Source: an uncultured Streptomyces sp.
GTDB lineage: Bacteria > Actinomycetota > Actinomycetes > Streptomycetales > Streptomycetaceae
NCBI RefSeq assembly: GCF_947488945.1
Contig: NZ_CANLBS010000001.1
Location: 310,001-374,000 of the forward strand
Reading direction: 5' to 3'
DNA length: 64,000 bases
Position 1 is the first letter of the stretch; every line of letters starts with the position of its first letter. The position numbers were made by a program, and so were the translations under genes. Below are positions 49,718-57,811 of the stretch, one piece after another. The notes beneath the pieces were generated by a model. The model saw nothing but the letters and a program-made list of their open reading frames with translations. It made no database searches and was not told the origin of the DNA.

Positions 49718-50864
49718 CGGGTCCTCCGGACGGTCCGGCGCTCGCTCCGGCGGGCTCCTCGGCCGGGCCCGGCGCGGGGGCCGGCGCACCGGCCGACCCG
49801 TCGGCGCCGGCCGGCAGCAGCACCGCGTCCTCGGCGGCGAAGTGCAGGGTGACGGCGGTGCCGAGGGCGGGCGTCTCGCGCAGTTCGCGGACGTCGGCCT
49901 TCACGCGGTGGCCGTCGACGTCGGCGTACAGCCGGTGGGTGGAGCCGCGCCACTGGACTTCGGCGATGGTGCCGGTCAGGGCGTTGGGGCCGTCCCCGAG
50001 ACCGACCAGGTGGGGCCGTACGCAGAGCGTGGCGCCCGCGCCCGGCGCGGCTTCGCCGGGGGTCACGGCGAGGGTGCGGCCCGCGAATTCGACGGTGCCG
50101 GCCTCCGGGCCGACGCGCACCGGAAGGAGGTTGGCGTTGCCGACGAACGAGGCGGTGAACTCGGTGCGCGGACGCCGGTAGAGGTCCTGCGGGGTGCCGC
50201 AGTCCTGGAGGCGGGCCTTGTCCATGACCGCGATCCGGTCCGCCAGGGTCAGCGCTTCCACCTGGTCGTGGGTGACGTAGAGGATGGAGACGTCCGGCAG
50301 CTCCCGGTGCAGGCGGGCCAGTTCGGCGAGCATGCCGGAGCGGAGCTGGGCGTCGAGGGCGGACAGCGGTTCGTCGAGCAGCAGCACCGAGGGCCGGATC
50401 GCGAGGGCGCGGGCGATGGCGACGCGCTGCTGCTGGCCGCCGGAGAGCTCGCGCGGGAAGCGCGTGGCGTAGGCGGCCATGCCGACCATCTCCAGTGCCT
50501 CGGCGACCCTTTCGGGAATCTGGGCCTTGGGGACCTTGCGGGCCTTCAGGCCGAAGGCGACGTTGTCCGCGACCCGCATGTGCGGGAAGAGGGCGTAACT
50601 CTGGACGACCATGCCGATGCCGCGCCGGTGCGGCGGCAGGGCGGTGACGTCGCGGTCACCGAGGTGGACCCGCCCGGAGGCGGGACGCACGAACCCGGCG
50701 ACCGCCCGCAGCGCGGTGGTCTTGCCCGACCCGGAGGGGCCGAGCAGCGCCATCACCTCGCCGGGCTCGACGGTGAGGTCGAGCCGGTCGAGGACCACGT
50801 TGCCGCCGTAGGCGACGGTGACCTGGTCGAACCGGATACCGGAGGCGGTCGCCGGGGCCGTCAT
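49710..50864 (-). CDS. Aminophosphonate ABC transporter ATP-binding protein
   Basis: A 384-aa ATPase: Walker [13 protein letters not shown]-loop [11 protein letters not shown], signature [15 protein letters not shown], Walker [14 protein letters not shown]-loop VTHDQ, then a TOBE-type C-terminal regulatory domain ([42 protein letters not shown]). PhnT-like. The ATG overlaps the hydrolase stop by 4 bp. The last ~35 residues are an Ala/Pro/Gly tail. Confidence 0.92.
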   Translation of the reverse strand: MTAPATASGIRFDQVTVAYGGNVVLDRLDLTVEPGEVMALLGPSGSGKTTALRAVAGFVRPASGRVHLGDRDVTALPPHRRGIGMVVQSYALFPHMRVADNVAFGLKARKVPKAQIPERVAEALEMVGMAAYATRFPRELSGGQQQRVAIARALAIRPSVLLLDEPLSALDAQLRSGMLAELARLHRELPDVSILYVTHDQVEALTLADRIAVMDKARLQDCGTPQDLYRRPRTEFTASFVGNANLLPVRVGPEAGTVEFAGRTLAVTPGEAAPGAGATLCVRPHLVGLGDGPNALTGTIAEVQWRGSTHRLYADVDGHRVKADVRELRETPALGTAVTLHFAAEDAVLLPAGADGSAGAPAPAPGPAEEPAGASAGPSGGPDV

Positions 50865-51562
50865 GCCCCGGCCCGCGCGATCAGTCCGGGCAGTTCGGCG
50901 ACGGAGCCGAGGACGTGGGTCGCGCCGTGCCGGGAGAGCTGGTCCTTGTCGTGCGCGCCGGTCAGCACGCCCGCGACGATCCCGGCGCCCGAGCGCACCC
51001 CGCTGAGCATGTCGTACGAGGTGTCACCGGCGACGGCGATCCGGCGTACGTCGTCCACCGCGCCGGTGCGCAGGAAGGCCGCGAGCACCATGTCCGGGTA
51101 CGGGCGGCCCCGGCCGCCGGCGTCCGCCGGGCAGAGCGTCAGCGGGACGAGGTCCCGCCAGCCGAGCGCGTCCAGGATGGCGTCCTGGGTGATCCGGGCG
51201 AAGCCGGTGGACAGCACGACGGTGTGTCCGGCGCCGCGGAGTTCCTCGATCGCCCCGCGGGCGCCGGGGATCGCGGAGATCCGTCCGCCGTCGACCAGTT
51301 CGCCGTACGCCTGCTCGAAGGCGACGTTGGCGCGCTGCGCCTTCTCCTCGTCGCCGAAGAGGTGGCGGAAGACGGAGATCTTGGACTCGCCCATGGTGGC
51401 GCGGACGTAGTCGAGCTTCTCGGCGTGGTCGGCGGAGCCGGCCTCGACGCCGAGGCGGGCCGCGGCGGCGGAGAACGCCTGCTCGACGAGGCCGCCGTCG
51501 GCGACGGTGGTGCCCGCCATGTCGAGCACGACGAGCCGCGCGGAAGTGTCGTTCGTGGTCAT
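50861..51562 (-). CDS. PhnX-like HAD hydrolase (phosphonatase family)
   Basis: A 233-aa HAD enzyme with phosphonatase hallmarks: motif I LDMAGTTV (DxAGT instead of DxDxT, nucleophile Asp14), a candidate Schiff-base Lys in the cap (ATMGESKISVFRHLF, Lys61), Arg in place of the usual motif III Lys (GRGRPYPDM), and motif IV AGDTSYDMLSG. Known PhnX cleaves the C-P bond of phosphonoacetaldehyde; this subgroup is typically found beside the FAD oxidoreductase family encoded next to it. I infer cleavage of phosphonoacetaldehyde or its 1-hydroxy analogue. Starts 4 bases after the FAD gene. Confidence 0.87.
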   Translation of the reverse strand: MTTNDTSARLVVLDMAGTTVADGGLVEQAFSAAAARLGVEAGSADHAEKLDYVRATMGESKISVFRHLFGDEEKAQRANVAFEQAYGELVDGGRISAIPGARGAIEELRGAGHTVVLSTGFARITQDAILDALGWRDLVPLTLCPADAGGRGRPYPDMVLAAFLRTGAVDDVRRIAVAGDTSYDMLSGVRSGAGIVAGVLTGAHDKDQLSRHGATHVLGSVAELPGLIARAGA

Positions 51563-51566
51563 CTGT

Positions 51567-52691
51567 TCACCAGCCCAGTTCGTCGGCGGTCTTTTCGGCG
51601 ATGGCGGGGGAGCACGTCATTCCGCGCCCCCCGGGCCCGGTCACGAGCCAGACCCCGTCGCGCACCTGCTGGCGGTGGACGACGCGGGTGGTGTCGGTGC
51701 ACTGGGCGTAGACCCCGGCCCAGCGGCGGCGGACGCGCGGCAGCGGGCGGCCGAGGAAGGACTCCACGACGCCGACGAGGTGCTCGTAGGGCTCCTCGAC
51801 GGTGTCGAACGAGAAGGGGTGCTCGTACTCGTGGGTGTCACCGATGGTCAGTCCGCCGTCGCGCCGCTGCACCATCAGCAACTGCATCCTGTGCGCGGCG
51901 GCGGTCGGCGCCTGCGCCTGGCCGGCGTTGAGCGCGTCGAGCGCCCCGCCGCCGTACGCCGGGTAGTAGCGGAAGCTGTCGGCGTCGGCGACGGAGGTGG
52001 TGAGCGTCTCGCCGAGCGGGTCGGTCTGCATCATCTGGAGGCGGACGCGGCGCACCGGCAGATCGGGGCCGGCCAGTTCGCGGACGAGTCCGCCGAGCCA
52101 GGCGCCGGTCGCCAGGATCACGGCGTCGCCGGTGTGGACGTCGCCGTGGTCGTCGCGCACCGAAGCGGTGCCGACCACCTCGCGGACCTCACGGCCGCCG
52201 AGGAAGGCGTACCGGCCGGAGGCCAGCAGCGCCCGCTTCAGCGCGAGCTGCGCGGTGCGGGGCTCGACCGCCGCGTCCCGCTCGCACCAGAGGGCGGAGG
52301 CGAACTCGCCGCGCAGTGCCGGGTTGACGGCGCGCGCCTCGTCCGCGGTGAGCAGCTGGTAACCGCGGGCCGCGGCGTCGTCGCGGGCGACGGCCGCCTC
52401 GGCGACGGCGATCTCCAGCCCGGTGCGCAGCGGGGTGAGCGAGCCGCAGGGGCGGAAGCCGAGGTCGGGGACCTCGGCGCCGATGCCCTCCCACAGTTCA
52501 CGGGCGCGCAGCGCGGTCTCCAGCTCCTCACCGCCGGCCCGGCCACTGACCCATATCTGTCCGAAGTTGCGGAGCGACGCCCCGCGCGCCTCACTCTCGC
52601 GCTCGATCTGTACGACCTCGTGGCCGCGGTTCACTGCGTGCCAGGCGTGCATGGTTCCCACCACGCCGGCTCCTACGACGATGACTCTCAC
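51567..52691 (-). CDS. FAD-dependent amine oxidoreductase linked to phosphonate catabolism (HpnW-like)
   Basis: A 374-aa DAO-family flavoenzyme: dinucleotide fold VRVIVVGAGVVGTMHAWHAVNRGHEVVQIERE near the start, RNFGQIWVSGRAGG, ATGAWLGGLVREL and the C-terminal FAD-binding VWLVTGPGGRGMTCSPAIAEKTADELGW. GTG at 52691 is chosen for AGGAG 10 bases upstream and because the fold begins at once. This family was proposed to oxidatively deaminate aminophosphonates and feed the PhnX-like hydrolase; later work, as I recall, shows homologues acting on N-methylated aminoethylphosphonate. First gene of the operon. Confidence 0.85.
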   Translation of the reverse strand: MRVIVVGAGVVGTMHAWHAVNRGHEVVQIERESEARGASLRNFGQIWVSGRAGGEELETALRARELWEGIGAEVPDLGFRPCGSLTPLRTGLEIAVAEAAVARDDAAARGYQLLTADEARAVNPALRGEFASALWCERDAAVEPRTAQLALKRALLASGRYAFLGGREVREVVGTASVRDDHGDVHTGDAVILATGAWLGGLVRELAGPDLPVRRVRLQMMQTDPLGETLTTSVADADSFRYYPAYGGGALDALNAGQAQAPTAAAHRMQLLMVQRRDGGLTIGDTHEYEHPFSFDTVEEPYEHLVGVVESFLGRPLPRVRRRWAGVYAQCTDTTRVVHRQQVRDGVWLVTGPGGRGMTCSPAIAEKTADELGW

Positions 52692-52767
52692 GGCGGCAAC
52701 ACTCCTCGGGACGGGTGACTCGATCAGGTCCGCAGAGCAACGGGAGGGTGAACGAGACCCCAAGCTT

Positions 52768-52783
52768 GGCCTAGACCCGTTAC
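52768..52783. promoter_or_regulatory. GntR/HutC-type operator upstream of the aminophosphonate operon
   Basis: GGCCTAGACCCGTTAC, one base from the palindrome GGTCTAGACC, 77 bp before the FAD oxidoreductase start. It aligns with 46774-46790 over 16 positions. Confidence 0.6.
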
Positions 52784-52985
52784 ATCCTCGTTATCGCTGT
52801 GCGTCGAACATGATGACGGCCGTCCCCCGCCGGGCGCAACGGCCGGCGGCTCGGCGAAAACGCGCGGAAAGGGGAGTCCGCGCCTGGTCGGAGGCATGCC
52901 GACGGGCGGCCGGGAGCGTCCTCGGCCCCCGGCCGGCCCGGCGGGCCCGCCGCGACCGGTCCAGACCCGGCGACTCCGGCGGCGG

Positions 52986-53756
52986 TCAGTCCTCCCGCTG
53001 GTGGCCCAGGTGCGTACGGAAGGAGAACCGGTCGCCGCGGAACAGCGTGCGGACCCGCTCCAGCGGGCGGCCGCCGGTCTCGCGCGACAGCCGGTGCAGC
53101 AAGAGCATCGGCAGCGCGGGCGGGGTGCCGATGAGCAGCGCCTCGCGCGGGGTCGCGAGCACGGTCTCGATCCGCTCGTCCGCGTCGCCGAAGGAAAGGG
53201 ACAACTCCTCGTGCAGATAGGCGTAGAAGGAGGAGTCCGGATCGAAACCGGTGTCGAGGTGCGGCACCCGCGCGACCGCGACGTACGTGCTCTCCAGGCC
53301 CACCCGCTCGTCGTCGGCGAGCAGCACCCGTTCCATGTGCCAGACGGGCTCGCCGCGTTCGACCTCGATCTCGGCGGCGAGCGCCTCCGGGCAGGGGAAG
53401 CGGTCCAGGCCGATGAGATGACGGCCCGGCCTGCGCCCCTGCCTGCGGACACCCTCGGTGTAACTGGCCAGGGACAGCGGCTGTTCCAGCTTGGGGCCGG
53501 CCACCACCGTGCCCCGCCCCTGCCTGCGCAGCCGCCCCTCCAGGAGGAGTTCGCGCAGCGCCTGCCGGACCGTCTCACGGGAGACTTCGTGGCGCAGCGC
53601 CAGGTCCCGTTCGGTGGGAAGGGTGTCCCCCTCGCTCAACTCGTCGATGAGGAGCGAGACGTGTGCCTTGACCGCGTAGTACTTCGGAATGCGGCCGTGC
53701 TCCGGGATGCCGGAGCGCACCGGAGCGCCGGGCGCTTGATCGTTCGGGTAGTCCAC
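52986..53756 (-). CDS. GntR-family regulator, HutC subfamily, DasR-like (phosphonate regulator)
   Basis: About 256 aa. The winged HTH is RIPKYYAVKAHVSLLIDELSEGDTLPTERDLALRHEVSRETVRQALRELLLEGRLRRQGRGTVVAGPKL; the UTRA effector domain follows (LASYTEGVRRQGRRPGRHLIGLDRF ... ATPREALLIGTPPALPMLLLHRLSRETGGRPLERVRTLFRGDRF). The sequence is strikingly DasR-like in layout, which agrees with GGTCTAGACC-like operators nearby. It lies upstream of the phosphonate operon on the same strand. Start uncertain: GTG 53756 (chosen) or ATG 53795, both with weak ribosome sites. Confidence 0.82.
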   Translation of the reverse strand: MDYPNDQAPGAPVRSGIPEHGRIPKYYAVKAHVSLLIDELSEGDTLPTERDLALRHEVSRETVRQALRELLLEGRLRRQGRGTVVAGPKLEQPLSLASYTEGVRRQGRRPGRHLIGLDRFPCPEALAAEIEVERGEPVWHMERVLLADDERVGLESTYVAVARVPHLDTGFDPDSSFYAYLHEELSLSFGDADERIETVLATPREALLIGTPPALPMLLLHRLSRETGGRPLERVRTLFRGDRFSFRTHLGHQRED

Positions 53757-54011
53757 CCGTCGATGGTGGCACGGGGAGATGAACACGATGGACACGGTGC
53801 GTCACCGCGGGGGCGGCGCGCCCCCGGAGCCGCCCCGGACGCCTGCGACGCGGTCGCCCGAGCGGGCTCCCAACGGCGGCACCCCGCGCGCCCACGCGGA
53901 CGGATCTCTCCCGCAGTCGGCAGCCTCCGGCGGATTCCCGCGAGCCGTGACGGGTCGCGCCCCGGCCACCGGCCGTAGGGTGCGGACATCCGATCCCGAG
54001 GAGTGCTTCCG

Positions 54012-54590
54012 ATGCGCAAGGTGACCTACTCGATGGGCGTCTCCCTGGACGGCTACGTCGTCGGGCCGGACGGCAGCTTCGACTGGACGGAACCGGACGA
54101 GGAACTCTTCCGCTTCTCCATCGAAGAGATCCAGCAGATCGGCGTCCATCTGATGGGGCGCCGGCTCTACGAGACGATGCTGTACTGGGAGACCGCCGAC
54201 CAGGACCCCGCCCTCGACGACGCGATGCGCGTATGGGCCGCGCTCTGGAATCCGCTCCCGAAGGTGGTGTTCTCCACCAGCCTGTCGACGGTCCGGGGCA
54301 GTGCCCGCCTGGCGGACGGCGGCCTGGCGGAGGAGATCGAGCGGCTGCGCGCCGAACCGGGTGAGGGCGACATCGCGATCGGCGGCGCGACCCTGGCGGC
54401 TCAGGCGGCCGACGCGGACCTCATCGACGAGTACTGGATCAGGGTGTTTCCGGTGCTGGTCGGCGGGGGCCTTCCGTTCTTCTCCCGGAACGAGCGCCGG
54501 GTGGACCTCGAACTCATGGAGACCCGCACCTTCCCCTCGGGAGTGGTCCACCTCCGCCACCGCGTGGTGCGCCCGACGCCGCGGGGCTGA
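54012..54590 (+). CDS. Dihydrofolate-reductase-fold protein (RibD C-terminal domain family)
   Basis: A 192-aa member of the stand-alone DHFR-like family. Typical blocks are VTYSMGVSLDGYVVGPDGSFDWTEPDEEL, LMGRRLYETMLYW, PKVVFSTSLSTV, DIAIGGATLAAQAADADLIDEYWIRVFPVLVGGGLPFFS. It binds NADPH; substrate unknown, not the cell's main DHFR. ATG at 54012 has AGGAG upstream. Divergent from the GntR gene. Confidence 0.87.
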   Translation: MRKVTYSMGVSLDGYVVGPDGSFDWTEPDEELFRFSIEEIQQIGVHLMGRRLYETMLYWETADQDPALDDAMRVWAALWNPLPKVVFSTSLSTVRGSARLADGGLAEEIERLRAEPGEGDIAIGGATLAAQAADADLIDEYWIRVFPVLVGGGLPFFSRNERRVDLELMETRTFPSGVVHLRHRVVRPTPRG

Positions 54591-54671
54591 CCCGGACGGC
54601 GCGGGGCCCGGCTCCCGTGCGGGGGCCGGGTGCGGGGCCCTGCGTGGGAACCCTTGGGCGGGTCGGGTGCG

Positions 54672-56108
54672 TCAGATGCGGACGCGCCGCATCCGTCGGC
54701 CCGCCAGCACCGCTCCCACTCCGATCAGCAGGAACACTCCGGCCGCGAGCCCGGCCCGCAGGGTGGTGCCGGGGCCGGTGTGCGCCAGTTCGGGCAGCGC
54801 ATCGCCCTCGGCGTCCCGGAGCGTTTCGTCCCGGCCCCCGTCCGCTTCTCCGTCCTCGTTCCCGTCCGCGTCCTCGTTCCCGTCCCGTTCGGCTTCCTGC
54901 GCCGGGTTCCGGCCAGGGACTTCATCCGGTTCCCCGGGGGTGGCGTCGGACCGGGGACCGACTCCGGTCCCCGCGCCCGACGACGTACGCGGAAGGGGGC
55001 GCGGGCTCTCCGCGGCACCGGACGGCGGGTGGGACGCCTCGCCGGTCCCGGGCAGCCGGCCGCCGTCGCCGGCGCCGCCGGTCCTGGTACCCACGTCCCC
55101 GTCGGTCTCGCGGTCCCCGCCGGTGCGGGCGTCGCCGTCGGTCCGGATACCCGCGTCCCCGCCGGTCTCACCGGCACCGGGCTCCGCGGTGCCGTCGGTG
55201 CCGTCGGTGCCGTCGGTGCCCGTACCGCTGGTGGTGCCTTCGGCGTCCCACGGCGGCAGGCTCTCGTCCCGGCCGCCGCCGAGGGAGCCCTCGACGATCG
55301 TGAAGGGGTAGGCGCCGGACTCCCCCACCCACTCGCCGTCGCCCCGGTCGGCCGCCGGCGGCGCGGTCTTCCCGTCCGCGTGCCCGGGTCCCGCGGACGC
55401 GGCACCGAGCTTCGGCCGTTCGCTCCGGCCCTGGTGCCGCTGGACGACGGCCGCGTTGGCGACGACCTTGCCGGGCCGCGTGTCGGAGGTGAAGGCCATC
55501 CTGACGCGTACGGTGACGGTGCGTCCGGCGGGCACGGTGAACCCGGCGAACCCGTCCTCCGGCGTGGCCCCGCCGAACACCCCGACCTGCTCGTCCTGGT
55601 CGGTGGTCTCCCAGACCACGCGGTGCTCGGCGCTGGGCGCGTCCCGCTCGGAGAAGGCCACCTGGATCTGCTCCGCCGTCAGCGCGCGGTCCTCGTCGGT
55701 GAGGACGAGCACCGGGTGGAGGGCACGGCACGACTCGGTGGTGGTGTTGACCAGGTCGAGGTACCAGACGCCGTAGCCGCCGCCGGAGGCGTAGGTGTCC
55801 GGCCCGCCGTGGATACGGGTGTCGATCGGGAAGTCCACGGCTGCCGGATCGCCGCAGGTGGGCTGCTGGTCGGCGGCGACCGCGGTGGTGATCCGTACGG
55901 GCGCGGCCGGAGCGGCGGCGGCGCCCAGCAGGGCGGTGGGCACGGCCACGCCGGCGGCGATCCCGAGGGTTCTCAGGGCACGGCCGTCACGCAGCCGGGC
56001 GGGCAGCCCGGTTCGGGCGGCGGGCTGGGCGCGGGCCGGAGATTCGGGACGAACGGAGGGCTGAGGTCGGGCGGGGGGTTCGGGACGAGCGGGAGGTTGG
56101 GGGGGCAT
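54672..56108 (-). CDS. LAxTG-type cell-wall-anchored surface protein
   Basis: A 478-aa exported protein. A Pro/Arg-rich leader with repeats of PARPEP/PARPQP precedes the signal segment (LRTLGIAAGVAVPTALLGAAAAPAAP). The folded part is at about 85-260 (CGDPAAVDFPIDTRIHGGPDTYASGGGYGVWYLDLVNTTTESC ... FTVPAGRTVTVRVRMAF), followed by a long Gly/Asp/Thr/Glu-rich spacer (GTDGTDGTDGT). The sorting signal LAHTG precedes a membrane segment (AGLAAGVFLLIGVGAVLAG) and RRMRRVRI. LAxTG is the class E sortase motif; that sortase is not encoded here. ATG at 56108. Confidence 0.82.
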   Translation of the reverse strand: MPPQPPARPEPPARPQPSVRPESPARAQPAARTGLPARLRDGRALRTLGIAAGVAVPTALLGAAAAPAAPVRITTAVAADQQPTCGDPAAVDFPIDTRIHGGPDTYASGGGYGVWYLDLVNTTTESCRALHPVLVLTDEDRALTAEQIQVAFSERDAPSAEHRVVWETTDQDEQVGVFGGATPEDGFAGFTVPAGRTVTVRVRMAFTSDTRPGKVVANAAVVQRHQGRSERPKLGAASAGPGHADGKTAPPAADRGDGEWVGESGAYPFTIVEGSLGGGRDESLPPWDAEGTTSGTGTDGTDGTDGTAEPGAGETGGDAGIRTDGDARTGGDRETDGDVGTRTGGAGDGGRLPGTGEASHPPSGAAESPRPLPRTSSGAGTGVGPRSDATPGEPDEVPGRNPAQEAERDGNEDADGNEDGEADGGRDETLRDAEGDALPELAHTGPGTTLRAGLAAGVFLLIGVGAVLAGRRMRRVRI

Positions 56109-56450
56109 GGGGGCACCCTTCGCGGCTCGGACACCTCCGGGGCGGGCGGCCACCGGCTGTCGACCGGCGACGCTGCCACGCACGCGCGCGCGAACGGTGA
56201 CGACGCGCCACCGGACACCCGGACGGCCCCGCCCGCACCACCCGACCGGACGCCGCGCCCGCGGTCCGGGGCGGGGGCAAGGGCCGGGGGCTCCGGGCAC
56301 GGACCGGTGGAGGCCGGTGCAGGGGTGGCCGGTGGAGGCCGGTGACGCCGACGGAACCCGCAGCAACGGCAACGGCAACGCACCCCGGGTTCTCGACGCG
56401 GTGGCAGCCCCGCCTTTCTCATCCCCCGCCCCCCTCAATCCCCCGCCCCG
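56109..56450. other. 342-bp intergenic region with short direct repeats
   Basis: Between the LAxTG protein start and the ROK gene end. It contains CCGGTGGAGGCCGGTG twice (56304-56319, 56329-56344), three CAACGG/GGCAAC units near 56365, and TCAATCCCCCGC twice near 56440-56460. No gene or clear terminator seen. Confidence 0.5.
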
Positions 56451-57755
56451 TCAATCCCCCGCTCCCGTCCGTCCGAACAGCGGGGCGAGCACCAGTTGGG
56501 CGGCTCCCTCGGCGACCGGGCGGTCGCCGCCGGCCGCGACGACGGCCGGGACCGGGGCCCCGGCCCCCGACCGGCGGGCCCGCTCCTCGATCACCGCGTG
56601 CACCCCGCGCACGTACGCGTCCCGGTGCGCCGCGACGGTGCGGCCGCCGAGCACCACCCGGTCGATGTCCAGCAGCCCGACCAGATTGGCGGCCCCCGCG
56701 CCGAGCACCCGGGCCGCCTCCGGCACGTCGCCGCGGGCGACCGCGGCGAGGCACAGCGCCTCCACGCAGCCCCGGCCGCCGCAGGTGCACGGGGGGCCGT
56801 CGAGCTGGAGGGTCTGGTGGCCGAACTCGCCCGCCCCGGTCCGGGGTCCCCGGTGCACCGCGCCGCCGAGGACGAGGCCGGCGCCCAGTCCCGTACCGAG
56901 GTGGAGGTAGGCGAAGTCGCCGTGGTCCGGGTGGCGCAGGGCGAGACCGAGGGCGGCGGCGTTGGTGTCCTTGTCGAGGACGACCGGCAGGCCGGTGCGG
57001 GCGGCGAGTGCGTCCCGCAGCGGATAGCCGTCCCAGCGCGGGAATCCGGTGACCCGGTGCAGCACGCCGCTCCAGTGGTCGAGCGGTCCCGGCACCGCCA
57101 CCCCCACCCCGAGCACCGGTCCCGCGCCGTCGCCCAAGAGGCCGCGCAGGGCCGCGACCGCGCCCTGCGCACCCGCGAGCACCTCGGCGGCGGGGGCTCC
57201 GAAGTCCAGCGGGAAGGTCCGGTCGGCGACCGGCGTACCGGCGAGGTCGACCAGCACCCCGGTCAGTTCGTCGCGGTCCAGGTGGAGTCCGACGGCGTGG
57301 CCGGCGGCCGGCACCAGCCGGAGCACCGTACGGGGCTTGCCGCCGGTGGAGGCGCGGCGGCCCGCCTCGGTGGCGAGGCCCTCGGACCGGAGCCGGGCGG
57401 TGATCTTGCTGACCGCCTGCGGGGTGAGCCCGGTCCGCTCGGCCAGTTCGAGCCGGCTGATGCCCTCGCCGGCCGCCGCCCGCAGCAGGTCCAGGACCCG
57501 GGCCGCGTTGGGACGCAGCGCCGGAGGACCGGCGCCCGGAGGACCGGCGCCGCGAGAGCCGTCGCCTGAGGTGCCGTCGCCCGAGGTGCCGTCGCCCGAG
57601 GTCCCGTCCCCCCGAGCGCCGTCGCCCGGACGCTCCGGACCGGGCGCGCCGTCCGGGCCCGGCTCCGCCGCGCGGGGTCCCGTCCCGCCCGTCCGGCCGA
57701 CGGGCTCCGTCCGGGCGGCCGGGCTGTCGTCCCCATGGGTGTCGCTGCTGTTCAC
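56451..57755 (-). CDS. ROK-family transcriptional regulator
   Basis: A 434-aa protein with a low-complexity leader (GDGTS repeats), a winged HTH at about 80-140 (VLDLLRAAAGEGISRLELAERTGLTPQAVSKITARLRSEGLATE), and a ROK sugar-kinase-like domain with the zinc motif CTCGGRGCVEA, GVGVAVPGPLD and TNAAALG. ROK repressors respond to sugars. Divergent from the Gfo/Idh/MocA gene with a palindrome in the shared promoter. The GTG start is followed by STDTHGDDS-like polar residues. Confidence 0.88.
   Translation of the reverse strand: MNSSDTHGDDSPAARTEPVGRTGGTGPRAAEPGPDGAPGPERPGDGARGDGTSGDGTSGDGTSGDGSRGAGPPGAGPPALRPNAARVLDLLRAAAGEGISRLELAERTGLTPQAVSKITARLRSEGLATEAGRRASTGGKPRTVLRLVPAAGHAVGLHLDRDELTGVLVDLAGTPVADRTFPLDFGAPAAEVLAGAQGAVAALRGLLGDGAGPVLGVGVAVPGPLDHWSGVLHRVTGFPRWDGYPLRDALAARTGLPVVLDKDTNAAALGLALRHPDHGDFAYLHLGTGLGAGLVLGGAVHRGPRTGAGEFGHQTLQLDGPPCTCGGRGCVEALCLAAVARGDVPEAARVLGAGAANLVGLLDIDRVVLGGRTVAAHRDAYVRGVHAVIEERARRSGAGAPVPAVVAAGGDRPVAEGAAQLVLAPLFGRTGAGD
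57561..57605 (-). repeat. Three 15-bp tandem repeats in the ROK gene
   Basis: Unit GTCGCCCGAGGTGCC (with one or two changes) at 57561-57575, 57576-57590, 57591-57605, coding the GDGTS repeats. In frame. Confidence 0.8.
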
Positions 57756-57775
57756 ACCCCCATTGTGGCGGCCGC

Positions 57776-57804
57776 TTGCACTTTGGCAACAGCGTTGCTT
57801 AAGT
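57776..57804 (+). promoter_or_regulatory. Promoter with embedded operator palindrome for the Gfo/Idh/MocA gene
   Basis: TTGCAC (57776-57781), 17-bp spacer, TTAAGT (57799-57804), with GCAAC AGC GTTGC (57786-57798) inside the spacer. The start codon is 7 bases after the -10, so the mRNA may be leaderless. The palindrome is a natural ROK repressor site. Confidence 0.6.
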
Positions 57805-57811
57805 GGGATGC

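Noticed and set aside
50861..51562. Canonical phosphonoacetaldehyde hydrolase PhnX paired with PhnW
   Set aside because: The sequence has the PhnX-like subgroup features and no PhnW aminotransferase is present, so the strict PhnWX pathway is not supported.
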